The notes: a model not told the origin generated them from the sequence alone. DNA of 64,000 nt from Diphasiastrum complanatum (GCA_029204225.1 CM055103.1:38235648-38299647); one strand, 5' to 3'; shown: positions 49,422-61,195, counted from the first letter of the stretch. Translations and numbers: made by a program.

Positions 49422-52023
49422 CTAACTGTTTCCAAGACTTTGGGTACTATGAGAATCTAGCCAGGAGATAATGTCTTTCAAAACCTTGTGTATAATTTCA
49501 TCCGATTCACCCTCAAGAATGCAATGCCAAGCATCTTCATAGAGATGAAGAGTTTTATCTGAGCTGCTAGATTGCTCATATAGTGCTTTGCTGACGGATG
49601 GATCTGTCACTCGATCGGCAGCACCATGGAGTATAAGCAAAGGTAGTGACACCTGCAAATGCAACAGTTAAACTGGGTGAAAATCTAAAAAACAATTGGA
49701 GAAAAAGAAGAACCCTATATCAGACTTTTTTTTGCAGAGAATCTTTTAAAGTGCATAAAAAATTACCTTGTGCAAACTGGCTTCTATATCATCTGTAGCT
49801 CGAAGAAGCTCCAGAGCTGTTTTAAGGCGAGGCCTCCCCCCATAACCTGTTACATTGTAAATGACCTGGAAGAATAAAGAACCGCATCGTGTAAGACACT
49901 AAGTAAACAACTTTGAAATTAAGGAACTGCAGGAACACAATCAATGAACATCAACTTAACAGGTTGCTAAAAAGTGGAATATGAAATTTCTCCACGTTTG
50001 AATACAATTACTAAAGAAAATAACATCCACTTACTTCAATACAAATATTATAGGAAAGAACATGTAAGCTAGCCAAGGGACAAATGACTAAAGTGGTTGG
50101 ATTCCAGGTACTTTGATACAATGAAGCATGAATCTCTGCATTTTTATAGAGATTTCTTTTGAAAAAATAGAAAATTTACTATCTTGATGAGAGGATCAAT
50201 AATAAATCATTATAGCAATCTTCAATTAAAAGATTCGTTTTTTTTTTTTTTCAAATTTCCAGCACTAAAATAGTTTATCTTCAAACAAGTGGTTACGCTT
50301 TACATCTTGTCTCCATTTAACATTGGCAAGCTCAGTTGCCAAGTGTTGCTTTTTCCCTTAATAGTTTTAACTTTGCTTCTTGTGAGTTATGAGTTTGTTG
50401 TGTATAACTCCATGGCCAAACAGTACTGAAGTATGTTTGTTTCAACCATCTTTGATAGTTTTGAACATTGAGAAGACATTGTAAGTTGATATTGCTAGCA
50501 AACTTCCCTGTAGATCTGGGAACAAGAAGTAGCTTAAGATAATAACTCAAATCAACATTCTTGAGCTATTTATCTGCAGTGAAAGTTGCACACCTGCACA
50601 CCCATAGAACAGTTGCAGCCTCTCAAAATCTTCACTATCATCATCACACAATATTGTCAACTGCTTACCTGCTTTCTTTTTTCAGGATCACGAAATGCAT
50701 GTGCTGCAACGTCTCTGTCTGGAACCAACTTCCCGGTAGGGAAAAGGGGGGCTAGCATCTTCAGAATTTGTACCAGCAGCCAGGGTGGATACATGTCTTC
50801 TGCAATCTGATGCGAAATGAGTTTTAGGATCAAAGATAATTATTCCAAGTTATAGATGACAACTAGGTCCAAGCCATGGAAGAATGCTCTACTGGAAAAG
50901 TTGTGCTTTTATGTATGCACTTCCATCAACAAAACACAAGCCAGAAACTCTGCTATTTTTATACCTTACACATAGGAGCAACAAGAACTGCACCATCCCA
51001 GAGGCTAGGCCGCTTCAAGTGGGCCTTCAAAGCTACCGCACCCCCCATTGATTCACCAAAAAGAAAACAGGGAAGCCCCTTGAGTTCAGGTTGCTCTGTA
51101 CAAATCCAAGGGGGAGCTCAATCATTTTACTACTCAATTAGCTTTTAATACTACATGAAGGGAAATGACGATTTAAAACTAATTTTAGCAAGAGCTTAGG
51201 CAAGAACAACTAAAACATATTACGCTAAATGGTAAGCTGGATTATCAGCCAAGGTTCACAAGAAGAAATTGTCAACAGAAGGTTTAAAAAAACCAATGTA
51301 CAAGGAGTTCAGGGTATAGGCAGAAGATTCTAAACATGGATAGAGCATAACATACTAATGTAGGTTGGATTGAAACAAGTCCACGAGCTTACCTCTAACA
51401 GATGCATAGTGCTCAATCACATCATCCACCATGATGTCAAAATTGTGGATATAACCATGTAAGCCAGAGGAAAGGCCAAAACCCTCGTAATCCATACCAA
51501 ACACTGCATATTGAGCAGCAACAAGTTTGCGTGCAATACCTGTCAACAACATCACTTTTAAGATGCTATTGGATAACAAAGCCAACAAGATACGTGCATA
51601 GTTCATAGGTCATTTGACACTGCAATTCGACTTCTTTCTAAAGTTTGAAATTGAGCTAGTATAAAATCATGTGACAATACCCTTAGAAAACAAAAACTCC
51701 TTAAAATCTCTATTCAAATCAATGAGAAGACTTATGATCCTTAAACCTACAATTATAATTTGAAGCATATGTCTGTTCTTGCCTTCAAAGTAGAATGTCA
51801 CCGTGTCTCCATATCCATGGCAGAAGAATATAACTGCCTTTGGCTTTCCGGTCTCAGGAAGCCAGCTTTTGGTGAAAAGCTCCACGCCTCTAGAATTAAC
51901 GATATAGGTCTGAACAATGAAAGTCATTAAAATAAGGAAAATTAAAAAAATAAAATGTTTGTCAATATTATCAGATGCATTGGTATACGTGCGTCCATTG
52001 GTATACATGCGTCCACTTGTGCT

Positions 52024-52087
<64 letters not shown>

Positions 52088-52803
52088 TATTGAATACCTC
52101 ACTGGACTTCACTCCAGCATCGTTTTCCTGAACAAACAATGCACATACAACAAGACATTAAGAATGAGAATATTTTGTATGAATAGAATAGCAGACATTT
52201 ATGAGAACATGACTATAATCAAAACAACCACTTCAGGTTTAAAAAATAAATATAACCTGATTTTGCTTCATGACAGTCACTGCACAACAGAATTTAATTC
52301 AGTTTCGTTCCAAAAAAAATGTTCCACGAAACCCAAATAAAAGGGCTCTTAGAGAGATACAGAATAAACCACAAACTCAAAAAATTTCAATGCTATATGA
52401 CCGAGAGCTATCCTGTTGATTCAGCACCTTCGTTAGCAAGAATTTCCTGAGGAAAAGCAAAGGCTTTCAAAGCAGGTTTCAAGCTGAATAAGGAGAGTTG
52501 CCGAAAGCCCTTTATTAGGTATGGTTGCCAAAAGAGACATATAAAAGGCTGTCTCCATCTATTACGACATTGGTGATAGAAGCCACAGGAATCTAAATGC
52601 CAGACAGCAAACTTACAGAGCGCATCTATCGAATGAAAGTGAATTTGTTACGGAGTCTAAATTTCAGATACAAGAAGCATACAGAGCATGGCTCTGCTAA
52701 CAAACTGGCCTTCAACTAATCAAAAGAAGCAAAAGACTCCAAACTTAAAAAATGGAAATGACACCACCAACGATTTTCTGTCCATAGTTTTCCCATAAAA
52801 CAT

Positions 52804-52837
<34 letters not shown>

Positions 52838-53492
52838 ACACACACACACACACACTCTTTGAGACGTTCCATCTTCCAAAATCTTCTGAAATACCCATAC
52901 TTTCTGAATGTAAAAGCCGGGAAGCCATATTTCTAAGGAGCCAGAAATCTCCATAAAGAGCAACCCATCTGACCTGCTGATCTAATGGCTCAATTTCCAC
53001 ATTGAACGTCGGGATATAGAGTCCCCACGATCTGCGAAGACTCTCTACGGATGTGTTGCAAATTCTCCGCACAGCACTCATAGAAGGAAGACATATATCT
53101 ATTGCTTTGATTTTCACTCAATCTGACGCCGTCTATTAGCAAATTAAACGAAAAACCAACAGCAGGAACTCAAAGGGTGAAGCGGTTAAAGCTTTCAAAC
53201 GAATTCTTACGTAGAAAAGAGTATGATTCAATCTCAAACGTAGTTTCTGGAAGGCCGCAAAAACTCCTCTTCTGGCTGGCTCCCAGTCCAAGCTCTCATA
53301 GATCTGGATATTTCCATTGGCGATCACAGAGCTCTTCTTTTCCGATGCAATTTTGGGGATGGTTGTCTGCAGCTGAAACAGAACCGTCAACATAGCGCAG
53401 AGCAATAGTACCGTAGCTCCCGTTGTCGTTGCAGCAGACGTCCATGAGATGGCTGCTGCCCATTCCAACCAATTTTCTAACAAAGCCTCCAT
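49422..53492 (-). CDS. Alpha/beta hydrolase, plant monoacylglycerol lipase type
   Basis: Likely hydrolyses monoacylglycerol or lysophospholipid-type esters. Exons on the minus strand: 53492-53211, 52127-52098, 51909-51783, 51539-51393, 51095-50965, 50806-50669, 49865-49767, 49652-49422. They join in frame to 394 residues. The ATG at 53492 gives MEALLENWLEWAAAISW followed by a hydrophobic segment (about residues 23-43), so a membrane anchor or targeting sequence is likely. The Hydrolase_4 fold follows: HGYG oxyanion region (135-138), nucleophile elbow GESMG (S211), acid in HGAADRVTDPS (D331), catalytic His in YEDAWHCILEGE (H361). All three catalytic residues are present. It is closest in my memory to the Arabidopsis MAGL group with an N-terminal extension (At1g73480/At1g18360 type), related to caffeoylshikimate esterase. 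Exon 2 is only 30 nt. Intron 3 uses a GC donor (G at 51782, C at 51781). The exact substrate is unknown. Confidence 0.9.
52027..52082. repeat. (GA)n microsatellite in hydrolase intron 2
   Basis: 28 uninterrupted GA units. In gene orientation this is a (TC)n tract within the 188-bp intron, 15 bases upstream of which the 30-nt microexon ends. It would act as a long polypyrimidine tract in the pre-mRNA. Confidence 0.97.
52807..52855. repeat. Compound (GA)n(CA)n microsatellite in hydrolase intron 1
   Basis: About 14 GA units followed by about 11 CA units inside the 1083-bp first intron. Confidence 0.95.
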
Positions 53493-55174
53493 AAAGAACA
53501 CTCGAAAATCTGACGCTTTCTAAAACCCTCGACCGAAAGGGAAATTTGACGCCTAACGCCTTCCTGGATCAGCTAGCTTTGCTAAACCAACTATGACAAC
53601 AAACAGTGGCAGCCAAATCTCAGATCAAAACTGACCTCCAACCAGAAAGATAATCTCAACCCCCTTTGGGAAGAGCTACCTTAGCAATAAACACCGATTT
53701 AGCAAATGTGTGAAGAAAGTTCTTAATCCGATGGCAGCAGAGGATACAAAGGATATAGAACCAGGCAAAGAAGATACAAAGGATATACCAAGGGGCAAGA
53801 ACTTGCAATTGTTGTGAAAAGTTTCGATAAAGCACATATGTGAGAAAAAGAGGGGAGGAAGCTAATGGTCGCATTAATATAAAAGGGACGTTGCAAAGCG
53901 TCTGCGAAAAGACTGACTCCACTAATCTGCCACTACAAACTGCGTGCTTTATATCCAAAAGGAAGTCCCAAAGTGCGCACCAATAAACTATAATATCCAA
54001 AACGACTAAACAAGCCTTAAAGTAGAAAAAATTAGAAGTCCAAGCGAAGCTACCAGAGCATTGTAAAAAGAAAGAAAAAAGACGATTGTTATTGTGGATG
54101 GATGTAGAAACTAGAAACCCGGAAAGAAAGAGGTGGAGTCTTGGAGCCTATAAGCGACTTGGGTCTTGGAGAGCTAGAGATAGGAAGTTGGAAGCCTTCA
54201 AAGGTGCAGTAGAGGACGGCGATGGTCCTGAAGAGAAATTGCGCAGAAGCAAACCCCCGAGAAAACAGAGAAGTGGTCAGGACGCACGAGAAAGAGAAAA
54301 AAAAGTTTCGAATTCTCGAGAGCGACATAGAGAGAGGACCGAGAGAGAGAGAGAGACAGACAGAGGGGGGGAGAGAAATGTGTGGCTATAAATGGTGGCC
54401 GCGCGGGGCCTGGTAGTCGACACGTGTCCTTTTTCAGGGGCCCTCCTTCGCTGCCACTTGGCAAAACAGACGCCTCGTCTTTCGGTCCACGCGAAGTTTC
54501 AGATTAGTCCACGTGACTGAATTGCTAACCCTTCAAGTTTCAAGTTTCCACAACACTTTATTGCCCTTCATCTTTCACTCAGAAGACTTCACACTTCCAG
54601 AAGGAGGTGGAGCATTCCTGAAACCAGCACAGATTCTTAGACAAAAAAAGAAAGCCCCCCCCCCCCCCCTAGAGATATGTAATCATAAGATATTAATGAA
54701 CTACACCTATATATTTATGAATTGACACCTGTATATTATGAATGGTGGGCCTATTATCCTCATTTCCATGAGTATGAGGATAAACTTCAAAGGCTTTATC
54801 CTCAAAGGCCCCAAGGCCCCAAAGGTCCACCACTCTATAGAAGTAGCTTTCAACATTCACATAAGTTAGGTGCTTAAGCAATAGCAAGGATTGGGACAGA
54901 CTGTGTTTTGAAGGGCAGGTACATAATTTCATGGTGAAAAGTGTTAAACAAAAGAGAATTTTATTATCAAGGATTTCACTAGATTTGAAAGGGCGCTTTA
55001 AGGATTTCTTAAATTATCAGACTTTCCACGAGAAATGCTGAAATAAAAATGCATTTACATGAAGGAAAAATCGGCTGTGAGGGGTTGGGAAGGCTTCAAA
55101 ACGCAAGCCTGATTCGAAATCTTGGATGACTCAATGCATTTTGTGCTCTTTCTCTATAAGTGCATTAACTACTG
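53493..55174. other. Promoter and 5' flank of the hydrolase gene
   Basis: No gene recognised. 54086-54380 is strongly purine-rich on the plus strand and would be pyrimidine-rich in hydrolase orientation, as in many plant leaders and core promoters. A C14 run lies at about 54656-54669. A plus-strand TATAAAT occurs at 54387-54393, but no plus-strand gene follows before the LINE. Confidence 0.5.
54419..54517. promoter_or_regulatory. Two G-box elements upstream of the hydrolase gene
   Basis: GACACGTGTC (54419-54428, a perfect 10-base palindrome) and CCACGTGAC (54509-54517) both contain the CACGTG G-box core bound by plant bZIP and bHLH factors, and the ABRE-type ACGTG. They lie about 0.9-1.0 kb upstream of the hydrolase ATG. 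Function is inferred from motif only. Confidence 0.45.
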
Positions 55175-55211
55175 AAAACACTAGGAGAAAAAAACGTCAT
55201 TATAGATTGTT

Positions 55212-56102
55212 GTGATGGCGATGGCGATGGAGGTTGAGGCTCTGGATGCTTTGTCAGCAGACGATGGCCGCCCCTATGCGTCGGAGGACGATGTAGATCG
55301 CGGCTGGCCCTCCCTCTCCTCCCCTGCGTTGCTGCATGCCTGCCTTGCTAAGTCCTCTACCAGGTGTGGAGACGGCCTCCTACCCGCTCCCTTGGCCCTT
55401 CGCTCTTCGCTTCTTCCTTCTTCCCTCCTTCTTCTCCTTCTCTTTATGCTACCCCCCTTGGTGCTTCCTCGTCCTTCCCTGTGCCTGCTTGCGCTCCTCC
55501 TTTGTTTGCGCTTTCTGCTCTCTTGCAATCTTTGCTGCCTTCTCTGTCTGATGCTCCTCAACCGTTTCCCCCCCCCCCCCCCTCACTGCAGCTTTTTCCA
55601 CCGCTCTCATCCTCTTCTACGGTGGACCCTGATCCTCAGCTGTCATCCTCTCCTTTGCTTCCTTTGCCTTCAGCTGCCCTGCTGCCAGCTTTGTCGGCTG
55701 CTGGCCTTCTCTCTGCTGCTCAGGATGGAGCCCCCACTCATTTTTCTGGCGCTGTCTTGCAAAGCCTTGGTTCCTCCACGTCAGGCCTCTCCTCGTATCA
55801 AGCTAGTTTGTCGGCGAGCTGCGCTCATGGAGCGTCGTATTCAGCCTCCTCAGGCAACTCGGCAGTTGCCTCAAGCACGTCCTATTCCTCAACTATCGCC
55901 TTCAATGCTAACAGGGAAGAGTGGCAGTCGCCGTGGGTGCCCTCCTATGTGCAAGCATGTACAGGAGGCATACCGTCAACTGCTTTACCATGCCTCTCAA
56001 TTTTCGGACAAGCATCAACTGATGGTGTCGCTCCTCTCCAAGCTGGTGCAGTTGGTCGATTTGCTTGGAGACATGCTGCCTCTCTTGGATCAGATGATTT
56101 AA
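55212..56102 (+). CDS. LINE upstream ORF, unknown function
   Basis: The ATG at 55215 (MAMAMEVEALDALSADDG) begins an open frame of 296 codons from 55212. Its end looks protein-like (SPRIKLVCRRAALMERRI; then a helix-rich stretch with QEAYRQLLYHASQFSDKHQL and VQLVDLLGDMLPLLDQM) before a TAA. The middle is leucine-rich and may be an out-of-frame reading of the proline/serine-rich frame that overlaps it, or the C16 run at 55568-55583 may shift the frame. It may be the true N-terminal part of ORF1 or a separate small ORF. Confidence 0.4.
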   Translation: MMAMAMEVEALDALSADDGRPYASEDDVDRGWPSLSSPALLHACLAKSSTRCGDGLLPAPLALRSSLLPSSLLLLLLFMLPPLVLPRPSLCLLALLLCLRFLLSCNLCCLLCLMLLNRFPPPPPHCSFFHRSHPLLRWTLILSCHPLLCFLCLQLPCCQLCRLLAFSLLLRMEPPLIFLALSCKALVPPRQASPRIKLVCRRAALMERRIQPPQATRQLPQARPIPQLSPSMLTGKSGSRRGCPPMCKHVQEAYRQLLYHASQFSDKHQLMVSLLSKLVQLVDLLGDMLPLLDQMI

Positions 56103-57405
56103 AGGCTTGCTCCTTTCAACTTGATTCTTTTCAATTCACCAGCTACCTTTCTTATCTTGTTGATCACTCTGTGGTAGCTTACTTCATGGGAAGACCTCCC
56201 TTTGTTGAGGATGTTAAGAAGTTCGGGGAACAACAGTGGGGAAAACTCAATGTTCGGGTACATGGATCTCAGGCTCTAGGCAAGGGTTTCTACCTCTTCC
56301 GACTTAGCAATGCTCAGGAGTTGTTGTTGTGCTTGCTAATGGTCCTTATTTTTTCCGTGGCAATCCGGTGTATGTTACCCGGTATACGGATTCCTTCTCT
56401 ATCGAAGATACTTCGCAGCTGGACGTTCCTGTGTGGGTTGAGCTCCCTTTCTTCTCTCCAAAGCTAGTGCCTGCACTGCCTACGGTGTTGGAAAGCTTGG
56501 GCAAAGTCCTTTTGATTCAGCCTGCTCGGCTCCATAACCCTTCACCTCATGTGCAAGCATGTGTGCTCTGGAAGCTGGCTGATCCTGTGGTTGAGCAGCT
56601 ACAATTTCACTGTATGGTCTGTGTGTACCACCAGCAGGTCTATTTCAAAGGCCTCCCTGACTCCTGTTATCGCTGTCGCCGGCTCGGCCATGCTGTGGCT
56701 TCTTGCCCTCTTCCTGCCAGGCGTGCTCCCCATCGTGCTGGCCCTCCATCGACTGTGAATTCTGCTCCTTTGCTCGCTACTCCACTCCCCGTCTCGTTTG
56801 GTGCCCCATCTTTGGTTCCTCCTTCCTCTCGCTCAGTTTCTACGCATGCCCCACTCGTTCCCTCTCTGCTCCATGTGTCAGGCACACTTGCTCCTCTCTT
56901 GCCTCTTTCACACTCTCATGTGCCAGAAACCTCTCCCATGGAAGAATGCCCCTTCCTGGTGGCTCCCCTAATCGCTGCCTCGGGTCCTTCTTCTCTGCCT
57001 GATTCTTCAGCTCTCGCTTCACCTCCCTTGATGCCCTCTCCTGCTGTGCCTCTGCAGCTACCTACACTTTGGGCAGATTATGGAGAAGAAATTGGCCTTT
57101 CCCCTTTACCTACGGTCAGTCCTGTGGCTGATTTTTCTGAAGGGCAGCTGGGTTTTCCTGTGTGTTCCTCTCAGCCTTCGCTTCTCTCTCGCAGTGCTTC
57201 CCGGCTGTTGTTGCAAGATCTCCCTAATGGCAACTCGGGCTCTGCGATCAGAATCAAGAGGCCTTCTTCGGATGATCCTCGCCTCATAGCTCTTAAGCGC
57301 AACCTACGTTCCAAATCCAAGGCTAGTGCTACAAGCAAGTCTATTCTTCTTGTAGCGGCTAAGGCAGTGGTGCCCTCTTCTTCTTCTGCTCCTCCTTCTA
57401 CATGA
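55364..57405 (+). pseudogene. LINE ORF1 (gag-like, DUF4283-type with zinc knuckle)
   Basis: The frame open over 55364-56467 is proline/serine-rich and then reads LSYLVDHSVVAYFMGRPPFV, EQQWGKLNVRVHGSQALGKG and FYLFRLSNAQE, the DUF4283 pattern of plant LINE ORF1. Near 56325 the frame changes to ANGPYFFRGNPVYVTRYTDS, VPVWVELPFFSPKL and GLPDSCYRCRRLGHAVASCP, a CX2CX4HX4C zinc knuckle, then a long proline/serine-rich tail to the TGA at 57403-57405. This protein would bind the element RNA. The single frame change near 56325 breaks it. Confidence 0.8.
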
Positions 57406-60400
57406 ACATCTACTCTTGGAATGTGCGGGGCCTAAATGCTCCTGTCAGGCGTACCTGCTTGGCACAAGTTCTATTTACTTATCCTCGGCACAACACAATT
57501 GTTGCTCTGCAAGAAACAAAGTTGCGAGGCTTCACCCAGCACTGTCTTATCCGCAAATTTGATGCTGCCTTTCATTACGTTGCTTCGCCGGCTCAGGGCA
57601 CTCGTGGTGGGGTGTTAACTTTGGTTTCTCGTGATTGGCAAGTGCTCTCTAGCCAGGTTGACCCTGCTGGTAAGTGGGTTCTCCTCCAGTTGTCTAAGTT
57701 GGGCTTTTCTTTCTCTCTGCTTAACCTCTATGCCCCTTCTAGCACCATTGACCGCATTGCCTTCTGGTCTTCCCTTCCTCTTATTTCTGATCCTCATTTG
57801 ATTGTTACTGGTGACTTCAATATGTACATTCGCCCTGGTGATGGCCCCCATACTATTTCTTTTGTTGAGTTCACCTCCTGGACGTCTTTTCAGTTTGATT
57901 ATCATTTGCTTGATGTTCAAGACCTACTGCAGGACTTTCTGCACCACACCTAACGAACGCTCGGCTTGGCCCCTCTTTCCGTTCTGCCCATCTTGATCGT
58001 TTTTATGTCTCTTCTTCTGGCTCTTGGCTTCGTCTCTTACGGTCTGAAATGCACCATTTTACGGTTCTCTTTGATCACAGTCCTGTTTTTCTCAAGTGCT
58101 CTTTTCATCAGGTCCCTGTTACTCCTTTCATCTCTCCTTATGTTATGAATGCTTCTCTTCTTTCCTCTCCCACTGTTGCTCCCGGTCTCTCTGCTGCTCT
58201 CACTTCCTCCTCTTCTTTTCAAGATAGGTTGGATGCTGGAGTTGCTTATCTACGACACTCTAGTCATGACCGTCATCGTTCCTTATCTCGTGCCAAGTCC
58301 CTAGCCCTTTCTCTTCTTGCACACATCTCTACTACTCGAGCCCTCTCTGGTAATCCCCTCTCCTTTGTCTCTCTGAAACTTCTTTGTCAATCCGTCCTGC
58401 GTCGTATTAATTCACATGTTTCAATAGGCCTTATGTGTTGTGCCAAGCTCAATTGGCTTCTTTCTGGTGACCTTCCCTCTTCCTTATTTTTTTGGGTCCT
58501 CCGTCAGTGGCCTGAAGCCTCTTTTGTTTATTCTCTACTATCCCCCTCTGATCCTCTTATTGACTCTTCGGCCATGATTCAAGCCTTCATTTCTCTTCTC
58601 TCTTCCTTTTCCTCTGCTCCACCTTCTCCCTCGAGCCTGGCCTCCTATTGCACCATGAGTACCACCCTTTCTGCGGCAAGTTCTTCCTTGTTGAGTGTTC
58701 CCTTCACCCTCTCTGAGCTCCACTCTGCTCTCCTTTCTCTTCCTTTGGGCAAAACTCCTGGTCCGAATGGTATTATTCCGGAATTTTTTGTTCGCTTCTG
58801 GTCTGATTTGGGCCTTGGCCTCCTTGACCTTGTCTTGCATGCCTCCTCTTCGAGATCGTTGCCTGCCTCAGTGACTGCGGGCCTGATCAAGCTTATTCCT
58901 AAGAAACCTCATCCCCTTTCTTTGTCTGACTTTCAGCCCCTGACTATGCTTAACACTTCTTACAAAATCATTGCCAAGGCTCTTGCCTTGCGCTTGTCCC
59001 CCTTGCTCCTGTCCGTTCTCTCTCCGGAACAGTTTGGTTTTGTTAAGGGCCGTAATATTATGGACTCTATCCTTAACATCTGGACTATGACTAACTCCCT
59101 TTCCTCCTCCTCTACTCCCTCTATCATTCTTCGTCTCGACTTGGACAAGGCTTTTGACCGCATTGGTTGGGAGTATCTTTTCTACTGTTGTCGTGCCCTC
59201 TGTATTCCTTCCCCCTTTCTTGCTCTCATTCGGGCTCTTTATCTTTCCTCTTCTTCTGTGCTCCATTTTAACGATTGCATGTCTGCTCCCTTTTCTCTTT
59301 GCTCGGGGACTCGTCAAGGCTGTCCGCTCTCCCCTTTGCTTTTTGCCAATGGCACTGAGGCCTTTTCTCGTGCCCTTCGGGAGGCTACCCTTTCTCGCTC
59401 TATAGCTCATGTCCATTCTCCCATCGGCCCTCTCTCTCACTAGCTCTTTGCTGACGATGTTACCTTTTTTTCTCTTCTTTCAGAGCCTCATGTTCGACAC
59501 CTCCTCTCCCTTTTCTCTGTTTTCTATCATTTCTCTTCCTCTGTCCTCAATAAGGGGAAGTCTGAGCTTCATGTCATTGCTCCCTTTCCTCCTCCCTGGG
59601 TTTTTTCTTTGGGTATTGCTGTTATTCCCCATGGTACTATCACCTGACTATTGGGCGTTCCTTTTGGCTTGAATCTATACTCTGCTCAACGTTCCTCCTG
59701 GTTCCTAGCCTCTTTTACTCGTAAACTTTTACCTTGGGACCCCTGCTATATGTCCTTTGCCTCCCGGGTCATTGTTGCCCGCCACATCCCTGCTGCCTAC
59801 CCGGTTTTTTTTTCCTCTATCTTTCCTAGTACTAAATCTCTCCTCCTTCCTCTGGGCTAACAAACGACCTCTTCTCCCTTGGTCTATTTGTACGTCCCCT
59901 ATCTCTAAGGGTGGTCTTGGCATTCATGATCCCTTGCTTAAGAATGAGTCTCTTGTCTTCCGTCGCTTGTCTACCCTTCCCTCCCCATCTCAACCTTGGC
60001 ATTTTCTTCTTCTTTATTTTCTGTCTAGGGCTGCTGCGGTTCCTCCCCTTCTTCGCCCTTCTCCTTCTTTCTGCCAGCTCCTTGCTTTTGGGGGGTCTTT
60101 TTCAACTTCGTGGTCCCTTTATTCTAAAGAACCTCAGCCTGGCCCTTTTGGATCACTTATCTCTCTTTCATCGCACTTCTCCTTCTGTTCTTCATACGGC
60201 TGATCCGATTTGGACCTCCGCCCTCTTTCCCTCTGCTGCTGCTCCTCTTTTTGCGGCTCACCCTCGCCTTTCTCTTTCTTTGGCTCAGAAGTGTCTTCTT
60301 TCTTTTGGTCAACTGCTTCATGTTCCTCCCTGCCAGCTTCTTTTGGGCTCTTCCCTTACTCCTGGGGAACGCTCTTTTTTAGCTTCTACCTCCTTCTCTG

Positions 60401-60999
60401 CTCTTAGTTTTTGTCTTAGCCCTGCTCCGTCCCCTTCCCTTGCTGATTGGGCCCCCTCTCTTGAGTCCTCCCTTTTCAGTTATTCTATGGTCCATTTTCG
60501 CCGCTACCCTTCTCTTTTCCCCGACTATTTTAACTCTCTCTGGTCCCTTGTCGATCCCTCTTCTATCTAGCATGCCCGCTTTCGGCCCCTCCGTTCTATT
60601 CCGGTCGGCAAACTTCGCTATTTGGCCTACCACATTCTTTCCATGTCCCTCCCTCTCCGTGCCAAGTGGCATTTTCTCACTGACCGTCTTTGCCCGGTTT
60701 GCCAACTGGAGGATGAAACTGCTGAGCACTTGTTTTTTCACTGCTGCCGCTCCTTGTAGACGGAGTTCACTCACTTGCTTGGTCAATGGAGAGTTCCACG
60801 TATGCTCACTCTGCGCGCTGCCTTGCTTGGTGATTCCCTGATTCAGGACTGTGCTGCACTTACTATTTGGCATGTTTGCAGGCTCTTTGTTCTATGGCAG
60901 ATTTGGACTTCTCGAAATCATATGGTTTTTGATGGTGCGGCTCCTCCTACGGCGGCTCTCTGCTTTCGACAGGCTTCACATTTTCTAGCCATTACCTAG
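57402..60999 (+). pseudogene. LINE ORF2 (endonuclease, reverse transcriptase, zf-RVT)
   Basis: The ATG at 57402 overlaps the ORF1 stop as ATGA. Endonuclease blocks: MNIYSWNVRGLNAPVR, IVALQETKLRG, GTRGGVLTLVSRDW, LLNLYAPSS, LIVTGDFNM. After a shift near 57930 it reads SFRSAHLDRFYVSS. Reverse transcriptase blocks: PLGKTPGPNGIIPEFF, KLIPKKPHPLSLSDFQPLTM, EQFGFVKGRNIMDSILN, ILRLDLDKAFDRIGWE (motif A), GTRQGCPLSPLLFA, then a stop at 59441 and FADD (59447-59458, motif C). The C-terminal part has HIPAAYPVFF, SKGGLGIHDPLLKNES and the zf-RVT zinc motif CPVCQLEDETAEHLFFHC near 60690. At least four frame changes or stops are present. Confidence 0.88.
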
Positions 61000-61195
61000 T
61001 CGTTAACCTTATATTTTGAGTATGAATGGGCAGCCTCCCTGCGTGGTGTGCTTGTAGTCCATTTGGTCCTTCTGTTTGTATGGTCCCCCTACTTGGGGTC
61101 TGACTTTTGCGACCTTGGGCTGCTGACTTTATTTTGTACTTGTACATTTGTGAAAATTATACTAGTATCTTTACGTTATCTCAAAAAAAAAAAAA

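Larger units (their letters stand above)
55187..61195 (+). mobile_element. Near-full-length L1-type LINE retrotransposon
   Basis: About 6.0 kb with a short leader, an ORF1 region (55212-57405), ORF2 (57402-60999), a short 3' UTR and a poly(A) tail (61183-61195). The flanks carry a target-site duplication: AAAACACTAGGA at 55175-55186 and, after the tail, CACTAGGA at 61196-61203 (the A's merge with the tail). The clear duplication, intact order and long open stretches point to a fairly recent insertion. A stop (TAG at 59441-59443) and several frame changes make this copy inactive. Confidence 0.92.

Noticed and set aside
52716-53117. 133-codon minus-strand frame considered as second exon of the hydrolase (ICLPSMSAVRRICNTSVESL)
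   Set aside because: Every usable acceptor AG is in the wrong phase for the exon 1 donor, and family members join RLNHTLF-type sequence directly to the ENDAGVKSSE/YIVNSRG part. Skipping it keeps a perfect frame.
54086-54391. 101-codon plus-strand ORF rich in R, E and K
   Set aside because: It is a translation of purine-rich promoter DNA. No start context, no similarity, and the opposite frame is equally open.
58538-59440. Long minus-strand ORFs opposite LINE ORF2
   Set aside because: Antisense shadows caused by the CT-rich composition of the LINE; they read as arginine/glutamate-rich sequence without domains.
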